Shown here: positions 9,348 through 18,111 of the stretch, in pieces
How the letters are laid out: every line of letters starts with the position of its first letter
Position numbering within the stretch: the first letter of the stretch is position 1
Assembly (NCBI GenBank): GCA_031426215.1
Contig: JANPKU010000042.1
Location: 8,243-72,242, forward strand
Length of the DNA: 64,000 bases
Direction of reading: 5' to 3'
From: Sva-07 sp031426215
Lineage (GTDB): Bacteria > Actinomycetota > Acidimicrobiia > Acidimicrobiales > Ilumatobacteraceae
The notes under the pieces: generated by a model
Told to the model about the DNA's origin: nothing
The model's input: only the letters and a program-made list of their open reading frames with translations
The model's database searches: none
Program-made: the position numbers and the translations under genes

Positions 9348-10249
9348 GTCGTCTGGTAGCGGCCGGGCGCGACTTCTGCGACTTCACTGCGACGGAGCAT
9401 GCGCTGCACGTGGAGCTCGGCGCTCCGGCGTTCGACCGACTCGACGAACGCCATCTCGACGTGCGGACGGTAGATGAAGCGGTGCTGACGCATCTCGTCG
9501 ATCGAGTGCGGTTCGCTCAAGAACTCGAGCATCGCCTGGTGGCGCCGTGCGATCACCGATGTGAACGCATCGACCATCTCGACGAACGTCTCGCGTCCTT
9601 CGATCACGCCCCTGTGGTGGAACGTCACGTAGAAGTCGGCGTCTTCGTCACGCACTTTGGCCAGGCTCGATTCGAAGTCCTCGAGATCGCTCCAGGCGTC
9701 GCCGTAGTAGGGCCCGAATCCGGTCAGGTCGATGTCTGACAGGAAGAAGACGCCATCCATCCGGAATCCGCTGTGGCCGCGGGTGTGGCCCGGCAGGTGG
9801 ACCGCCTCGACCTTCACCCCTCCGCCGAGGTCGAACACATCGCCGTCGGTGAAGCCGTGCGCATCGGACCGGGGAACGTAGTGGAACTCGTCGATGATCA
9901 CCCGCTCGAACGCCTCGCGCGCCTCGCCGGTCAGGCCGTACACCGCCATCAGCCCCGCCATCGACTGTGCACCAGGGAGGTCCTCGTGGTGGATGTGCAG
10001 CCGCGCCGACGCAAAGGTGCCGTTGCCCGCCATGTGGTCCTCGTGGCTGTGGCTGTTGATCACTGCGTCGATGGCGATCGGAGCGCCCCCTCGCTCGACG
10101 ACGGTGACCGATGGGTCGATCAGCACGGTCTCGCCGGCGCCTCGCACGAGCAGCGTGTTGCCCGACGGGTATGCGCCGTTCGCATCACCGATGAGCACAC
10201 TGACCGAGTCGGTCAGCCGTCGCTCGTCGTCGCCCCAATCGCAGATCAT
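9344..10249 (-). CDS. MBL-fold metallo-hydrolase
   Basis: 301 residues. The metallo-beta-lactamase motif is NSHSHEDHMAG with His67, His69, Asp71 and His72; a later LPGHTRGHSGF segment supplies another metal His, and SDIDLTGFG the bridging Asp. The C-terminal ~100 residues are helical with many Arg and His. The fold covers glyoxalase II, lactonases and thioesterases; the overlap with an enoyl-CoA hydratase hints at acyl-CoA or organic-acid metabolism, but this is inference. Start ATG at 10249. Confidence 0.85.
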   Translation of the reverse strand: MICDWGDDERRLTDSVSVLIGDANGAYPSGNTLLVRGAGETVLIDPSVTVVERGGAPIAIDAVINSHSHEDHMAGNGTFASARLHIHHEDLPGAQSMAGLMAVYGLTGEAREAFERVIIDEFHYVPRSDAHGFTDGDVFDLGGGVKVEAVHLPGHTRGHSGFRMDGVFFLSDIDLTGFGPYYGDAWSDLEDFESSLAKVRDEDADFYVTFHHRGVIEGRETFVEMVDAFTSVIARRHQAMLEFLSEPHSIDEMRQHRFIYRPHVEMAFVESVERRSAELHVQRMLRRSEVAEVAPGRYQTT

Positions 10250-10272
10250 TTCGCCGACGCTACCGACCGATC

Positions 10273-10301
10273 ACCTCGCGGGTCTGAACCCGGATGTCAT
10301 C
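10273..10301. repeat. Degenerate half-copy of palindrome family C
   Basis: 29 bases matching 26 of 29 positions of the right arm of the large palindrome at 24535-24599 (both begin ACCTCGCGGGTCTGA and end ATGT-ATC). Only one arm is present here, so it cannot form the long hairpin. It runs to the msrB stop codon and overlaps its first two bases. Confidence 0.6.
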
Positions 10302-10695
10302 AGCTGGGCTTGAGATCGAGGCTGGCCGAGTTCATGCAGAAGCGGTCGCCGGTGGGACCTGGGCCGTCCGGGAAGACGTGGCCGAGATGGGCCCCGCAAT
10401 TCGCGCATTCGGCCTCGGTGCGCACCATGCCGAGTGAACGGTCCTGCTTCAAGGTCACCTTCGCGGGGTCGATCGCCTCGGTGAAGCTCGGCCAACCGGA
10501 GCGCGAGTCGTACTTCGTCTCCGACGAGAACAACGGCTCATCGCACACGATGCAATGGTACGTGCCCGGGTCCTTCACGTCCCAGTAGGTGCCGCTGAAC
10601 GCGCGCTCGGTGCCGGCGCGCTGGGTGACCTCGTACTGCAGCGGCGTGAGCCGCTCCTTCAATTCGTCATCGGTGGGAATCGCTCGTTCGGCCAT
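10300..10695 (-). CDS. msrB: Peptide-methionine (R)-S-oxide reductase
   Basis: 131 residues, the full length of a standalone MsrB. Reduces methionine-R-sulfoxide in oxidised proteins. Zinc cysteines are C48/C51 (CIVC) and C97/C100 (CANC); the catalytic Cys120 sits in RFCMNSASL, where most family members read R-Y/F-C-I/V-N. The GTYWDVKDPG and SGWPSF segments are characteristic. No msrA lies nearby. The stop codon falls in a degenerate repeat half-copy. Confidence 0.95.
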   Translation of the reverse strand: MAERAIPTDDELKERLTPLQYEVTQRAGTERAFSGTYWDVKDPGTYHCIVCDEPLFSSETKYDSRSGWPSFTEAIDPAKVTLKQDRSLGMVRTEAECANCGAHLGHVFPDGPGPTGDRFCMNSASLDLKPS

Positions 10696-10770
10696 GACTC
10701 AAGGATGCCCGAAGCATCGGCATCTCCTCTCACCGACCGGCGAGTTTCGACGATGTTCCCGGCGAGCTGA

Positions 10771-11166
10771 TCAGTCGGCCTGGCCGGTCTGGCGGAGGAA
10801 GGTCAGTGAATCCCACAGGTCGGTACGGCGGGCGACCAATCCGTCGCGCACGTCGAACCACATCACTCCCGGGATGTCGATCGTTGTGCCCTCGAACGTT
10901 GCTTCGAACCGGTAGCGCACCACCACGTCGCCTGCGGCCGGTGTCGCGATCTGCGCAAGCGTCACGATCGTGTACCGGGCACCTGAGAACGTCGACAGGA
11001 AGCCCGGCAGACGTCGCCGGTACTCTTCCCGGCCATCGCAGCCGGATCCGAGCTCGCTCAGGTGTTCGTTGACGAAGTCCGAGGTCACACACGCCGCAAC
11101 CGCATCGGGGTCACCGGTGGCGAACGACGCCAAGTAGGTGATCACGATGTCGCCAGGAGTGCCCAC
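10771..11166 (-). CDS. SnoaL-like / NTF2-fold protein
   Basis: About 131 residues from GTG at 11166. The sequence has the SnoaL/ketosteroid-isomerase pattern: an N-terminal helix with YLASFATGDPDAVAACV, a middle segment with DFVNEHL and GREEYRRRLPGFL, and beta strands ending in GVMWFDVRDGLVARRTDLWDS. Family members act as cyclases, isomerases, dehydratases or binding proteins, so no reaction is assigned. The longer frame to 11946 runs opposite the divergent gene and is rejected. No clear Shine-Dalgarno precedes the GTG, so the start is uncertain; the divergent neighbour begins 25 bases away. Confidence 0.75.
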   Translation of the reverse strand: MGTPGDIVITYLASFATGDPDAVAACVTSDFVNEHLSELGSGCDGREEYRRRLPGFLSTFSGARYTIVTLAQIATPAAGDVVVRYRFEATFEGTTIDIPGVMWFDVRDGLVARRTDLWDSLTFLRQTGQAD

Positions 11167-11190
11167 CTGCGCGACGGTACCGGCGTCTGC

Positions 11191-12612
11191 ATGTGGTCGA
11201 ATGTTGCCGTGGATGACGCGGGCCCCGACGATGTGTCCCCGTGGACGCGCGACGATTGGGATGCCGACCGCTCGACAACCGACGACGCCGTGTTCGATCG
11301 ACCACCCCGGGTCAGTGCCCAAGCTGGTCGACCGACCGCCACGGGCTCGGATGAACCACCCCCGACCGACTTCGAGCGTGACGCCGATGCCTCGACGTCG
11401 AGGTCGTCGTTCGGTCGCACGATGGTTGCAGGAGCGGTGGTTGCGGCGCTGGTGATCGGCTCGGCGGGTGCACTGTTGCGCAACGACGCAGAACCCGACG
11501 CGACCCCGACGGCGACGAGGCCCGACGACCGTTCGCCGACCACGTCCGACGCGCCACTCGACATGATCACACCGACCACGGAGCGGTCCATCACGGTCCC
11601 GTCGACTGTCAGCGCAGGCGAGGTGGTCGAGACTCCCGACGAGATTCCGGTGATCGTGGTCGGTGAGCCGCCTGCCTGGGCAGAGCGAACCATCGCCGTG
11701 CCCGAGAATCTCGCAACAATGGAGCCGACCGAGGTGATCACTCTCGACGAGTCGGGCATCGTCAACGTCACCGAGTTCCCGAGCGGCCGTACACGCAGTC
11801 TCGACGTTTCCGAGCTCGGCGCTCAGGCCCGGCTCGCCGTCGGCGAGCGAACCCTCGTGGCCTTCAACTCGACCACCATGCGCATCATCCGCGATGGCGA
11901 GCCGGTGGTCGAGTCGAGGCTCGCAGACGGTGTGATCTTCGTGCAACCGTGGACGGGTACCGGCAACTTCGTGGTCATCACGCCGTCCACTGGCCCCAAC
12001 GCACCGGAGCAGAACTGGCTGCTCCGGCCGGACGGCTCATTGGCACCGTTGGACAACGTGGTTGTGTCCGAGGAGCCATTCTTCTCGCGGGTGTTCTCGC
12101 CCGACGGGGACGCTCTCGTCACGGCACCGGGCGGTGTCTATGCCATCAGTCCGGACGGCTCGAGTCGCCGAATCAGCACTGGTGCGCTGATCGCGATCGG
12201 CAAGCGGCACTGGGCGATCGAGGAATGCGACGAACGCCTACGGTGCGCCTACTCGATCATCGAGTGGGACACCGGTACGGTGACGTCCGGCGTCCTCGAT
12301 CGCGTCGATCAGTTCGGGGTGATCGATCCGGCAACGCACATCTCACCCGACGGCCGATCGATTGTGTTCCGCGCCGGCACCGACGGAGCGGGTCGTCGCG
12401 AGATCCTCGATGTCGCATCGGGAATCACCGTCGAGGCGGGTTCCATCAGCCAGTTCTTCTACCCGGACGCATGGGCGACCGATTCGTCGGGTGTGTTCAT
12501 CACCGAGCGCTTCCTGCAGTTCGCCGATCACCAGACCGGAGCCATCACCGAGATCGACGGCCTCGGCGCCATCCGGACCGTGGCCACCGGTTCATTCGGC
12601 ATCGCCGAGTGA
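11191..12612 (+). CDS. Membrane-anchored protein of unknown function
   Basis: About 473 residues from ATG at 11191. Residues 1-75 are acidic and cytoplasm-like, 77-96 form one transmembrane helix (TMVAGAVVAALVIGSAGALL), then a Thr/Pro/Asp-rich linker leads to an extracytoplasmic domain. That domain has repeated beta-strand segments with short Gly/Asp turns (FSPDGDAL, ISPDGSSR, HISPDGRSIVF), suggesting a WD40/TolB-like propeller. I do not recognise a named family. The short divergent gap to the SnoaL gene may hold a shared promoter. Confidence 0.7.
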   Translation: MWSNVAVDDAGPDDVSPWTRDDWDADRSTTDDAVFDRPPRVSAQAGRPTATGSDEPPPTDFERDADASTSRSSFGRTMVAGAVVAALVIGSAGALLRNDAEPDATPTATRPDDRSPTTSDAPLDMITPTTERSITVPSTVSAGEVVETPDEIPVIVVGEPPAWAERTIAVPENLATMEPTEVITLDESGIVNVTEFPSGRTRSLDVSELGAQARLAVGERTLVAFNSTTMRIIRDGEPVVESRLADGVIFVQPWTGTGNFVVITPSTGPNAPEQNWLLRPDGSLAPLDNVVVSEEPFFSRVFSPDGDALVTAPGGVYAISPDGSSRRISTGALIAIGKRHWAIEECDERLRCAYSIIEWDTGTVTSGVLDRVDQFGVIDPATHISPDGRSIVFRAGTDGAGRREILDVASGITVEAGSISQFFYPDAWATDSSGVFITERFLQFADHQTGAITEIDGLGAIRTVATGSFGIAE

Positions 12613-12645
12613 ATGTCGCTGCGCCCTGCGGGTCGGTGCGCGCCG

Positions 12646-13485
12646 TCAGGGCGACAGCAGGTCGTCGAGCGCCCTTCCGATCGATCCGAGATCGGGTCGA
12701 TCGTGGTGGGCGAGACGGGTCAAGTAGGTGATCGCCACATCGCCCCGCTCGATGATTCCGCCGTCGGTCTCCGGGGCGAGCGTCTCGGTGTCGCCCCAAC
12801 CCATCTCGACGGTGAACGCGTCCTGGTGGCCGGGGATCGGCTTGAGCGTGGCAGCCGCCATCGACCGGGGCGGCTGGTCGCCGACCTCTGCATGACGCCA
12901 GGTGCCGAACGCGTCGAGTGGGAGGTCGGGCACATTGATGTTGACCACGACTGGCTCGGCTGGCATGTCGTCGAGGAGCGACTGGGCGACTCGGGCGGCG
13001 ACGGTGGCCGCGCTGTCCCAGTGCTGCGTGGCGATGGCGTCGTCCCAACCCTGCCCTTCGACGCCGAAGCCGGTGACCGCTTGGCTGATTGCGATGCCGG
13101 AGATGTGGCCGTTGCGCCCCGTGAGCGCGGCGCCGACGGTGCCGGAGTGATACACGGATCGGCCGACATTGGCGCCCGGATTGATACCGGACACGACCAG
13201 ATCGAACGAGCCACCGAAAGCTCCGAGGCGGGCGAAGAACACGCAGAGCGCCGGCGGACCGCTCACCTTCCAGACACCGTCGGCCGGGCAGTCGTCGATC
13301 TCTGCGCGTCGAACCTCCGGCTGGATCAGATGTAGTGCGCCGATGGCTGCTCCGGCGCCGGAATACTCCTGGTCGGGGGCGACGACGTGCACTTCGTGGC
13401 CTCCGTCGAGTTCGCAGATCGCACGGGCCAGCACGTGCAGACCAATCGAGTCGATGCCGTCATCGTTCGTCACCAGGATTCGCAT
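12646..13485 (-). CDS. surE: 5'/3'-nucleotidase SurE
   Basis: About 279 residues from ATG at 13485. The N-terminal LVTNDDGIDSIGL carries the metal-binding Asp pair; VSGINPGANVG and ISGIAISQ are the other diagnostic SurE motifs. SurE is a metal-dependent acid phosphatase acting on nucleoside monophosphates. A longer frame to 13875 is out-of-frame text of the neighbouring exporter gene. The gene is convergent with the membrane-anchored protein at 11191, and is followed upstream by a same-strand exporter gene after 98 bases. Confidence 0.93.
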   Translation of the reverse strand: MRILVTNDDGIDSIGLHVLARAICELDGGHEVHVVAPDQEYSGAGAAIGALHLIQPEVRRAEIDDCPADGVWKVSGPPALCVFFARLGAFGGSFDLVVSGINPGANVGRSVYHSGTVGAALTGRNGHISGIAISQAVTGFGVEGQGWDDAIATQHWDSAATVAARVAQSLLDDMPAEPVVVNINVPDLPLDAFGTWRHAEVGDQPPRSMAAATLKPIPGHQDAFTVEMGWGDTETLAPETDGGIIERGDVAITYLTRLAHHDRPDLGSIGRALDDLLSP

Positions 13486-13583
13486 GCCCCCATCCTCGCA
13501 GCCGACCTCGGATTCCATCTGAACGGAAGGTGAACGATTCCGCACCGATTTCCGGTTGGAGTGGAGGTGGAGGGTCGGAACGG

Positions 13584-14528
13584 TCAGCGCGGTTCGATCG
13601 GCGTGACCGGCGTGGGCACCGGCATGGTGAGAGGTGCCGAACGGGAACTGGCGAGGGTGAACAGGGCCAGACCGATGATGACGAGCACCATGCCGACCAC
13701 CTGCGGTGCCCGAACCTCCTCGCCCAGGATCACGAACGCGAAGAAGACCGCCAGCGCCGGTTGGGCAGTCTGCATGATGCCGATCGTCGCAACGGGAAGG
13801 TACTGCTGGGCGAACACGATGCACCCGTGGCTGAGCATGCCGGTGAGCAACGTGAGGATCGCCACCACGAGCCACCCTCTGGCGCTCAATCCGAACACCT
13901 CCGATCCGGCGAGGATCGCTGCAATGGGGCCAGCGGTGAGCACACCGATCGGCATCATGCAGGCCATGAAGTCGAGCGTGCCGACCCCCGCTGCCCGGGC
14001 CCGCTTCGACGACAACAGGTAGACGGTCCAGAGCGCGATGACGGCGATCATCAGCAGGTCACCCGACACCGACGACTCGCCCTGTTCCGGCCCGAAGGAC
14101 AACACCAGTGACACGCCGACGATCGAAATCAGACCGAACCGCAATGCAAACCAGTTCGGTCGTTCACCGAAGAAGAACGCGCCGGCCGGCAGGAGGACCA
14201 CCGGGGTGAGCGTGGAGATGAACTCGGCGTGCGCGATGCTCGTCTTGGTGATCGCAGTGAAGAACACGGCGATGTTGGCGCCGAATGCGAGGCCGGGAAC
14301 AAGCGCCAATCGCCACGTCACCGCGGTCGGCGCCGGTCGCCCGGAACGCACCCGTGTGAACGCAATCACCGTCCACCAGCCGACGACGGCACCGATCATG
14401 CGCCAGAACGCAACCACTGATCCCGTCGACTCCGACCACTTGATCAACGGCGAACTCGTCGAGAAACTCACGACAGCCACGCTCATGGCCATCAGCCCGA
14501 GCGTCCGCCCGCTCAACCGTTCGGCCAT
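13584..14528 (-). CDS. EamA/DMT-superfamily transporter
   Basis: About 314 residues, highly hydrophobic, with the ten-helix layout of two EamA repeats. The first repeat starts at GLMAMSVAVVSFSTSSPLIKW and the second at LLMIAVIALWTVYLLSSKRA. Conserved family patterns seen are FWRM in the first repeat and QPALAVFFAFVILGEEV in the second. Such proteins export metabolites or amino acids across the inner membrane; the substrate is not predictable. ATG at 14528 gives a normal N-terminus. Confidence 0.88.
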   Translation of the reverse strand: MAERLSGRTLGLMAMSVAVVSFSTSSPLIKWSESTGSVVAFWRMIGAVVGWWTVIAFTRVRSGRPAPTAVTWRLALVPGLAFGANIAVFFTAITKTSIAHAEFISTLTPVVLLPAGAFFFGERPNWFALRFGLISIVGVSLVLSFGPEQGESSVSGDLLMIAVIALWTVYLLSSKRARAAGVGTLDFMACMMPIGVLTAGPIAAILAGSEVFGLSARGWLVVAILTLLTGMLSHGCIVFAQQYLPVATIGIMQTAQPALAVFFAFVILGEEVRAPQVVGMVLVIIGLALFTLASSRSAPLTMPVPTPVTPIEPR

Positions 14529-14654
14529 CAGCGCACGATCACAATGTGGATGGCGTCGGTCACTCGGCGAGAGTAGGTGATGAGCGCACCTCGGGAACGA
14601 GGCACCGACACCCGGGCCACCCCCTGCGAAGGAGGCGCCGGTAGCCTCGACCAT

Positions 14655-15299
14655 ATGAGTCCCCTCGAAGCCATTGCAGCGGAGACCGGCGAAGCCAGTA
14701 CCAGCGAACCCATCATCGCCGTCACGCCCGAAGCTCTCGATCACCTGCGTGAACTCCGCGATGACGAAGTCGACGGGGACAAGCTCGGCCTGCGTCTGGC
14801 CATTGCGTCCGACCCGGGTGAAGACTTCCGCTACGACCTGTCGTTCGAGGAGTACCTGACCGCAGCGTTCGAAGACCAGGTTCGCACGCACGAAGGCATG
14901 AAGGTGATCATCCCCGGCGACGACGTCGCGCTGCTCACCGGCGCCACGCTCGACTACACCAGCACACAGGGTCTCGTCATCCGCAACCCGAACCGGCCGA
15001 TGGCGCCCTCGGTCGAGGGACTCACCGCCGACGACGAACTCTCCGCCGAGATCGACGCACTCGTCGCCTCCGAGGTGAACCCTGCACTCGCCGCCCACGG
15101 AGGCTTCGTCACCTACGTCGGACACGACGGCGAGGGCACCGCATACCTCACCATGGGTGGCGGTTGCCACGGCTGCTCGATGAGCAAGCAGACGATGCTC
15201 GACGGTGTCCAGACCATGCTCGTGGACGCGATCGAGGGCGTCCACAGCGTCCGCGACCTCACCGACCACTCCACCGGCTCGAACCCGTTCTATTCCTGA
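14655..15299 (+). CDS. nfuA: NfuA-type Fe-S cluster carrier (degenerate A-type + NifU domains)
   Basis: 214 residues. Residues 1-~110 match the A-type/HesB fold (TPEALDHLRELR, GLRLAI, LLTGATLDY) but lack its cluster cysteines, as in NfuA. Residues ~125-205 are a NifU C-terminal domain with the cluster-binding CxxC in GGGCHGCSMSK. NfuA receives [4Fe-4S] clusters and passes them to target enzymes. ATG at 14655 is chosen because upstream sequence is unlike the family; a GAAGGAGG stretch lies unusually far upstream (about 18 bases). Divergent from the exporter gene. Confidence 0.92.
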   Translation: MSPLEAIAAETGEASTSEPIIAVTPEALDHLRELRDDEVDGDKLGLRLAIASDPGEDFRYDLSFEEYLTAAFEDQVRTHEGMKVIIPGDDVALLTGATLDYTSTQGLVIRNPNRPMAPSVEGLTADDELSAEIDALVASEVNPALAAHGGFVTYVGHDGEGTAYLTMGGGCHGCSMSKQTMLDGVQTMLVDAIEGVHSVRDLTDHSTGSNPFYS

Positions 15300-15349
15300 C
15301 TTCTCGGCCTCACCGCATGTCGGTGGTTGGTTGCGTCGGGTCGGCCTCG

Positions 15350-15380
15350 TCCGGCTCGTCGCTGGCGCTTCCCTCGCCGG
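15350..15380 (+). repeat. 31-bp dispersed repeat, copy 1
   Basis: A 31-base unit (begins TCCGGCTCGTCGCTGG, ends CTTCCCTCGCCGG) that recurs exactly at 39912-39942 and, on the other strand, at 49425-49455. Here it lies between the convergent genes nfuA and the DUF2277 gene. The flanks are GC-rich but not shared. Confidence 0.85.
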
Positions 15381-15423
15381 CGGTGCCGGACTGTCGGATC
15401 GTGCTGGCTGGTCGGCGTCGGGC

Positions 15424-15672
15424 TCAGCGTTGGGCGAGGCGGCGGAGGGGTGGAGCTTGTTTCGGGGGTGATTTTCTCGGTGGGAGTTCGGCGAGGAGAC
15501 GGGTGGTGATGGCGGCGATTTCCGCGACGGCGCGCTCGAACGGTTCCTCGGTTGCCGGGGACGTCTGCAGCACGCCACTGATCTTGCGCACGTACTGACG
15601 TGCGCCGGCCTCGACCTCCTGCGCCGTGGCAGCCGGCTCCAAACCCCGCAGCGTGGTGATGTTGCGACACAT
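15424..15672 (-). CDS. DUF2277 family protein
   Basis: 82 residues beginning MCRNITTLRGLEPAAT and continuing with EVEAGARQYVRKISG and EPFERAVAEIAAITTRLL, the complete pattern of the small DUF2277 family. The Cys at position 2 and the YVRK(I/V)SG segment are hallmarks. Function is unknown; these are short helical proteins widespread in actinobacteria and proteobacteria. It starts two bases after the stop of the acetyltransferase gene upstream, so the two are one transcript. Confidence 0.88.
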   Translation of the reverse strand: MCRNITTLRGLEPAATAQEVEAGARQYVRKISGVLQTSPATEEPFERAVAEIAAITTRLLAELPPRKSPPKQAPPLRRLAQR

Positions 15673-15674
15673 GG

Positions 15675-15968
15675 TCAGTGCGCCAGGAGTTCGGGCGCGT
15701 TCGCTGCGATGTGGGCACGAGCAACAGCGCAGGTCGCGTTGACGAGCACATCGCGGTTTCGCATGTCGTCGATCACGCCGTCCATCAACGCCGACGAGTA
15801 CCCGTTGCCGCGATGCCGGGCGTCGGTTTCGATGTACGGGATCGTGACGAGATCGTTGCGCTGCGAGAAGTCGGCGAACGCCACCACATCGCCGTTCACC
15901 TCGAGTTCGTAACGGCCACGATCATCGCGTCGAATGACCGAGCGGGCAGGAGTTGCGTCGGTGTCCAT
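15675..15968 (-). CDS. Small GNAT-like N-acetyltransferase (YjdJ type)
   Basis: About 97 residues from ATG at 15968; a start at 15986 is also open. The pattern ELEVNGDVVAFADF, VTIPYIETDARHRGNGYSSALM and a C-terminal VNATCAVARAHIAAN is that of the short GNAT domain found in YjdJ/human NATD1-like proteins, with the acetyl-CoA loop at RHRGNGYSS. Members acetylate unknown small molecules or proteins. Co-transcribed with the DUF2277 gene. Confidence 0.8.
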   Translation of the reverse strand: MDTDATPARSVIRRDDRGRYELEVNGDVVAFADFSQRNDLVTIPYIETDARHRGNGYSSALMDGVIDDMRNRDVLVNATCAVARAHIAANAPELLAH

Positions 15969-15999
15969 CGACGAAGTGTCGCGCACCCCGGAGAACGTG

Positions 16000-17202
16000 T
16001 CAGGCCGGCGTCTCGAGCGCCTGTTCGAAGTCAGCGACGATGTCGCCTCCGTCCTCGAGGCCCACCGAAACGCGCAGCAGGCCGTCGCTCACCCCGGTGG
16101 CCAGCTTTTCGTCGGCGGTGAGACTCGCATGGGTCGATGTCGCCGGATGGCACACGATGGTCTCCGGCCCACCGAGCGAGGTCGCCACCCGAGCGATGCG
16201 AAGTCGTCCGAGCAACGCCGAAGCGGTCTCGCGATCGGCGACCTCGAACGACAACACCGTGCCGTACTGGCGCAGTTGCTTCGTTGCGAGTGAATGCTGG
16301 GGATGCTCGCTGAGTCCCGGGTAGTGGACGGCGACGACCTCCGGGTGATCGGCCAACGTGATCGCAAGGGAACGAGTTGTCTCGTTCTGGTGGCGTGTCC
16401 GCACACCGAGGGTTCGCACGCCGCGCAGTGCGTTCAGCGCGTCGAACGGCGACGGCGTGGCGCCGTGCAGCACCGAGTAGGCCCAGATCTCTCCGAGCAG
16501 ATCGGCGTCGCCCGAGATCACCCCGATCGTCGCGTCGTTGTGGCCGGCGATCCCCTTCGTGGCCGAGTGCAACGAGATGTCGACGCCGTGCGCAAGCGGC
16601 TGCTGACCGAGCGGCGTCGCGAACGTGGAATCGACCACGGTGAACGGTCCTCTGATCGCGCCCAACTCATCGAGGTCGGCCAACTCCAGCAGCGGATTCG
16701 ATGGTGTCTCGGCGAGCACCAGCATCGTGCGTCCGGGCTCGACCGCCTCGGTGAACGCCCCCGGCGTTGCCACATCGACGTACGTGACGTCGATGCCCAT
16801 CCGCCGACACGGACCCTGCAGGAATGCGAGCGTCCCGGCGTACAGCTGGCGTTGAGCGACGATGTGGCTGCCGGAGGAACACAACGCGAACACGGTCGAG
16901 GCGACCGCACCCATTCCCGAGGCGAACGCGAGCGACTCTTCGGCGCCTTCGAGTTCGGCAATCGCCTGTTCGAACGAGCGCACGGTGGGATTGGAGTAAC
17001 GCGAGTAGAAGCCGTCGTGACGCAGCGACGTGGCGCGACGGTGGGCATCGTCCAGGCTGGCGGACTCCCAGGTGCTCGAAGCCCACAGCGCAGGTGCCAG
17101 CGACGATCCGCTCGCAGCTCGACCCGCGGTGATCGCCACCGTCTCCGGCGCCACGTCTGATCGGGCCGGAGTCTCGAGGGGCGACGACGACTCGCTGGGC
17201 AT
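16000..17202 (-). CDS. PLP-dependent trans-sulfuration enzyme (cystathionine gamma-synthase/lyase type)
   Basis: 400 residues of the Cys/Met metabolism PLP family. The PLP lysine is Lys216 in HSATKGIAGHND; YSRYSNPT is the conserved N-terminal Tyr/Arg segment, FASGMGA the phosphate-binding turn and AETPSNP the cofactor-stacking region. Depending on subgroup the reaction is cystathionine gamma-synthase, gamma-lyase, methionine gamma-lyase or O-acetylhomoserine sulfhydrylase; sequence inspection alone does not separate these. Single gene, 102 bases from the hisN-like gene on the same strand. Confidence 0.87.
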   Translation of the reverse strand: MPSESSSPLETPARSDVAPETVAITAGRAASGSSLAPALWASSTWESASLDDAHRRATSLRHDGFYSRYSNPTVRSFEQAIAELEGAEESLAFASGMGAVASTVFALCSSGSHIVAQRQLYAGTLAFLQGPCRRMGIDVTYVDVATPGAFTEAVEPGRTMLVLAETPSNPLLELADLDELGAIRGPFTVVDSTFATPLGQQPLAHGVDISLHSATKGIAGHNDATIGVISGDADLLGEIWAYSVLHGATPSPFDALNALRGVRTLGVRTRHQNETTRSLAITLADHPEVVAVHYPGLSEHPQHSLATKQLRQYGTVLSFEVADRETASALLGRLRIARVATSLGGPETIVCHPATSTHASLTADEKLATGVSDGLLRVSVGLEDGGDIVADFEQALETPA

Positions 17203-17304
17203 GGCGTGTCACGGTATCGGATCCCCTCGGAGACATTCGCCCAGCGTCTGTGTGAGCGCCAAGCGCGCTGATTCGTCGATGGGGGCTCAGAACAGTGGAT
17301 GCGT

Positions 17305-18111
17305 TCAACCGCCGAGTTCTGCCAGGACGACATCGTGGAGCAGGCGGTTCGTACTGATCGCCGTGTCGTGTTCGTGCGTCGGCTCGCCGAAACGGTCGGT
17401 CAGGCTGCCGCCGGCTCCCTCGACGATCGGCTTCACCGCAGCAATGTCGTAGGGCGCAACCCCGACTGCGTCGACGGCAACGTCCATGGCTCCTTCGGCC
17501 ACCAGCATGTGCTGCCAGAAGTCGCCGATCCCGCGTGACCGCCGCGCACGCTGCTGGAGCCGCACCAAGGCGTCCGTGAGTCCGAGCGCATCCCAACCGT
17601 GACTGTGGGTGATGCTCACTTGGGCCTCGGCGAGGTCGTCGACGGTCGACACCACGATCGGCCGATCGTCGCCGAACACGCTCATGGTGGCGCCCAGCCC
17701 GAGCCCTCCCCACCAGCGACGTCCGAGCGCCGGTGCCGACACGACGCCCATCACTGCGCCCCGCTCGACGTGGGTGAGTGCGATCAACGTTGCCCAGATG
17801 GGAATGCCGCGAACGAACCCTGAGGTGCCGTCGATCGGATCGATCACCCACCGCCACGGGGACTGATGATCACCTGCCAACCCGTGCTCCTCGCCGAACG
17901 CACCGTGGCCGGGCCGCTCGCGTACGAGATGTTCGACGATCATCGTCTCCGCGCGCCGGTCGACCTCGGTCACCTCTGTCTGGTTGCGCTTCCAGTCGAT
18001 CGTGAAGTCGGCCTCACGGAAGTGCGGGAGCGTGAAGGCATCGACCACGTCAGCGACGTCGAGCGCCAGAGCGAGGTCGTGCGACAGGTCGAGATCGCCG
18101 AGGGACTTCAC
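17305..18111 (-). CDS. hisN: Inositol-monophosphatase-family histidinol-phosphatase
   Basis: 268 residues with the FIG superfamily metal sites: GEEHG (Glu74/75), WVIDPIDGTSGFVRG (Asp91, Asp94) and a C-terminal PYDIAAVKPIVEGAGG. The GTSGFVRG variant and overall length fit the HisN histidinol-phosphatase group of actinobacteria, the penultimate step of histidine synthesis; an inositol-1-phosphatase is the main alternative. ATG at 18111 overlaps the enoyl-CoA hydratase stop by four bases, giving a GNAT-hydratase-hisN operon. Confidence 0.82.
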   Translation of the reverse strand: MKSLGDLDLSHDLALALDVADVVDAFTLPHFREADFTIDWKRNQTEVTEVDRRAETMIVEHLVRERPGHGAFGEEHGLAGDHQSPWRWVIDPIDGTSGFVRGIPIWATLIALTHVERGAVMGVVSAPALGRRWWGGLGLGATMSVFGDDRPIVVSTVDDLAEAQVSITHSHGWDALGLTDALVRLQQRARRSRGIGDFWQHMLVAEGAMDVAVDAVGVAPYDIAAVKPIVEGAGGSLTDRFGEPTHEHDTAISTNRLLHDVVLAELGG

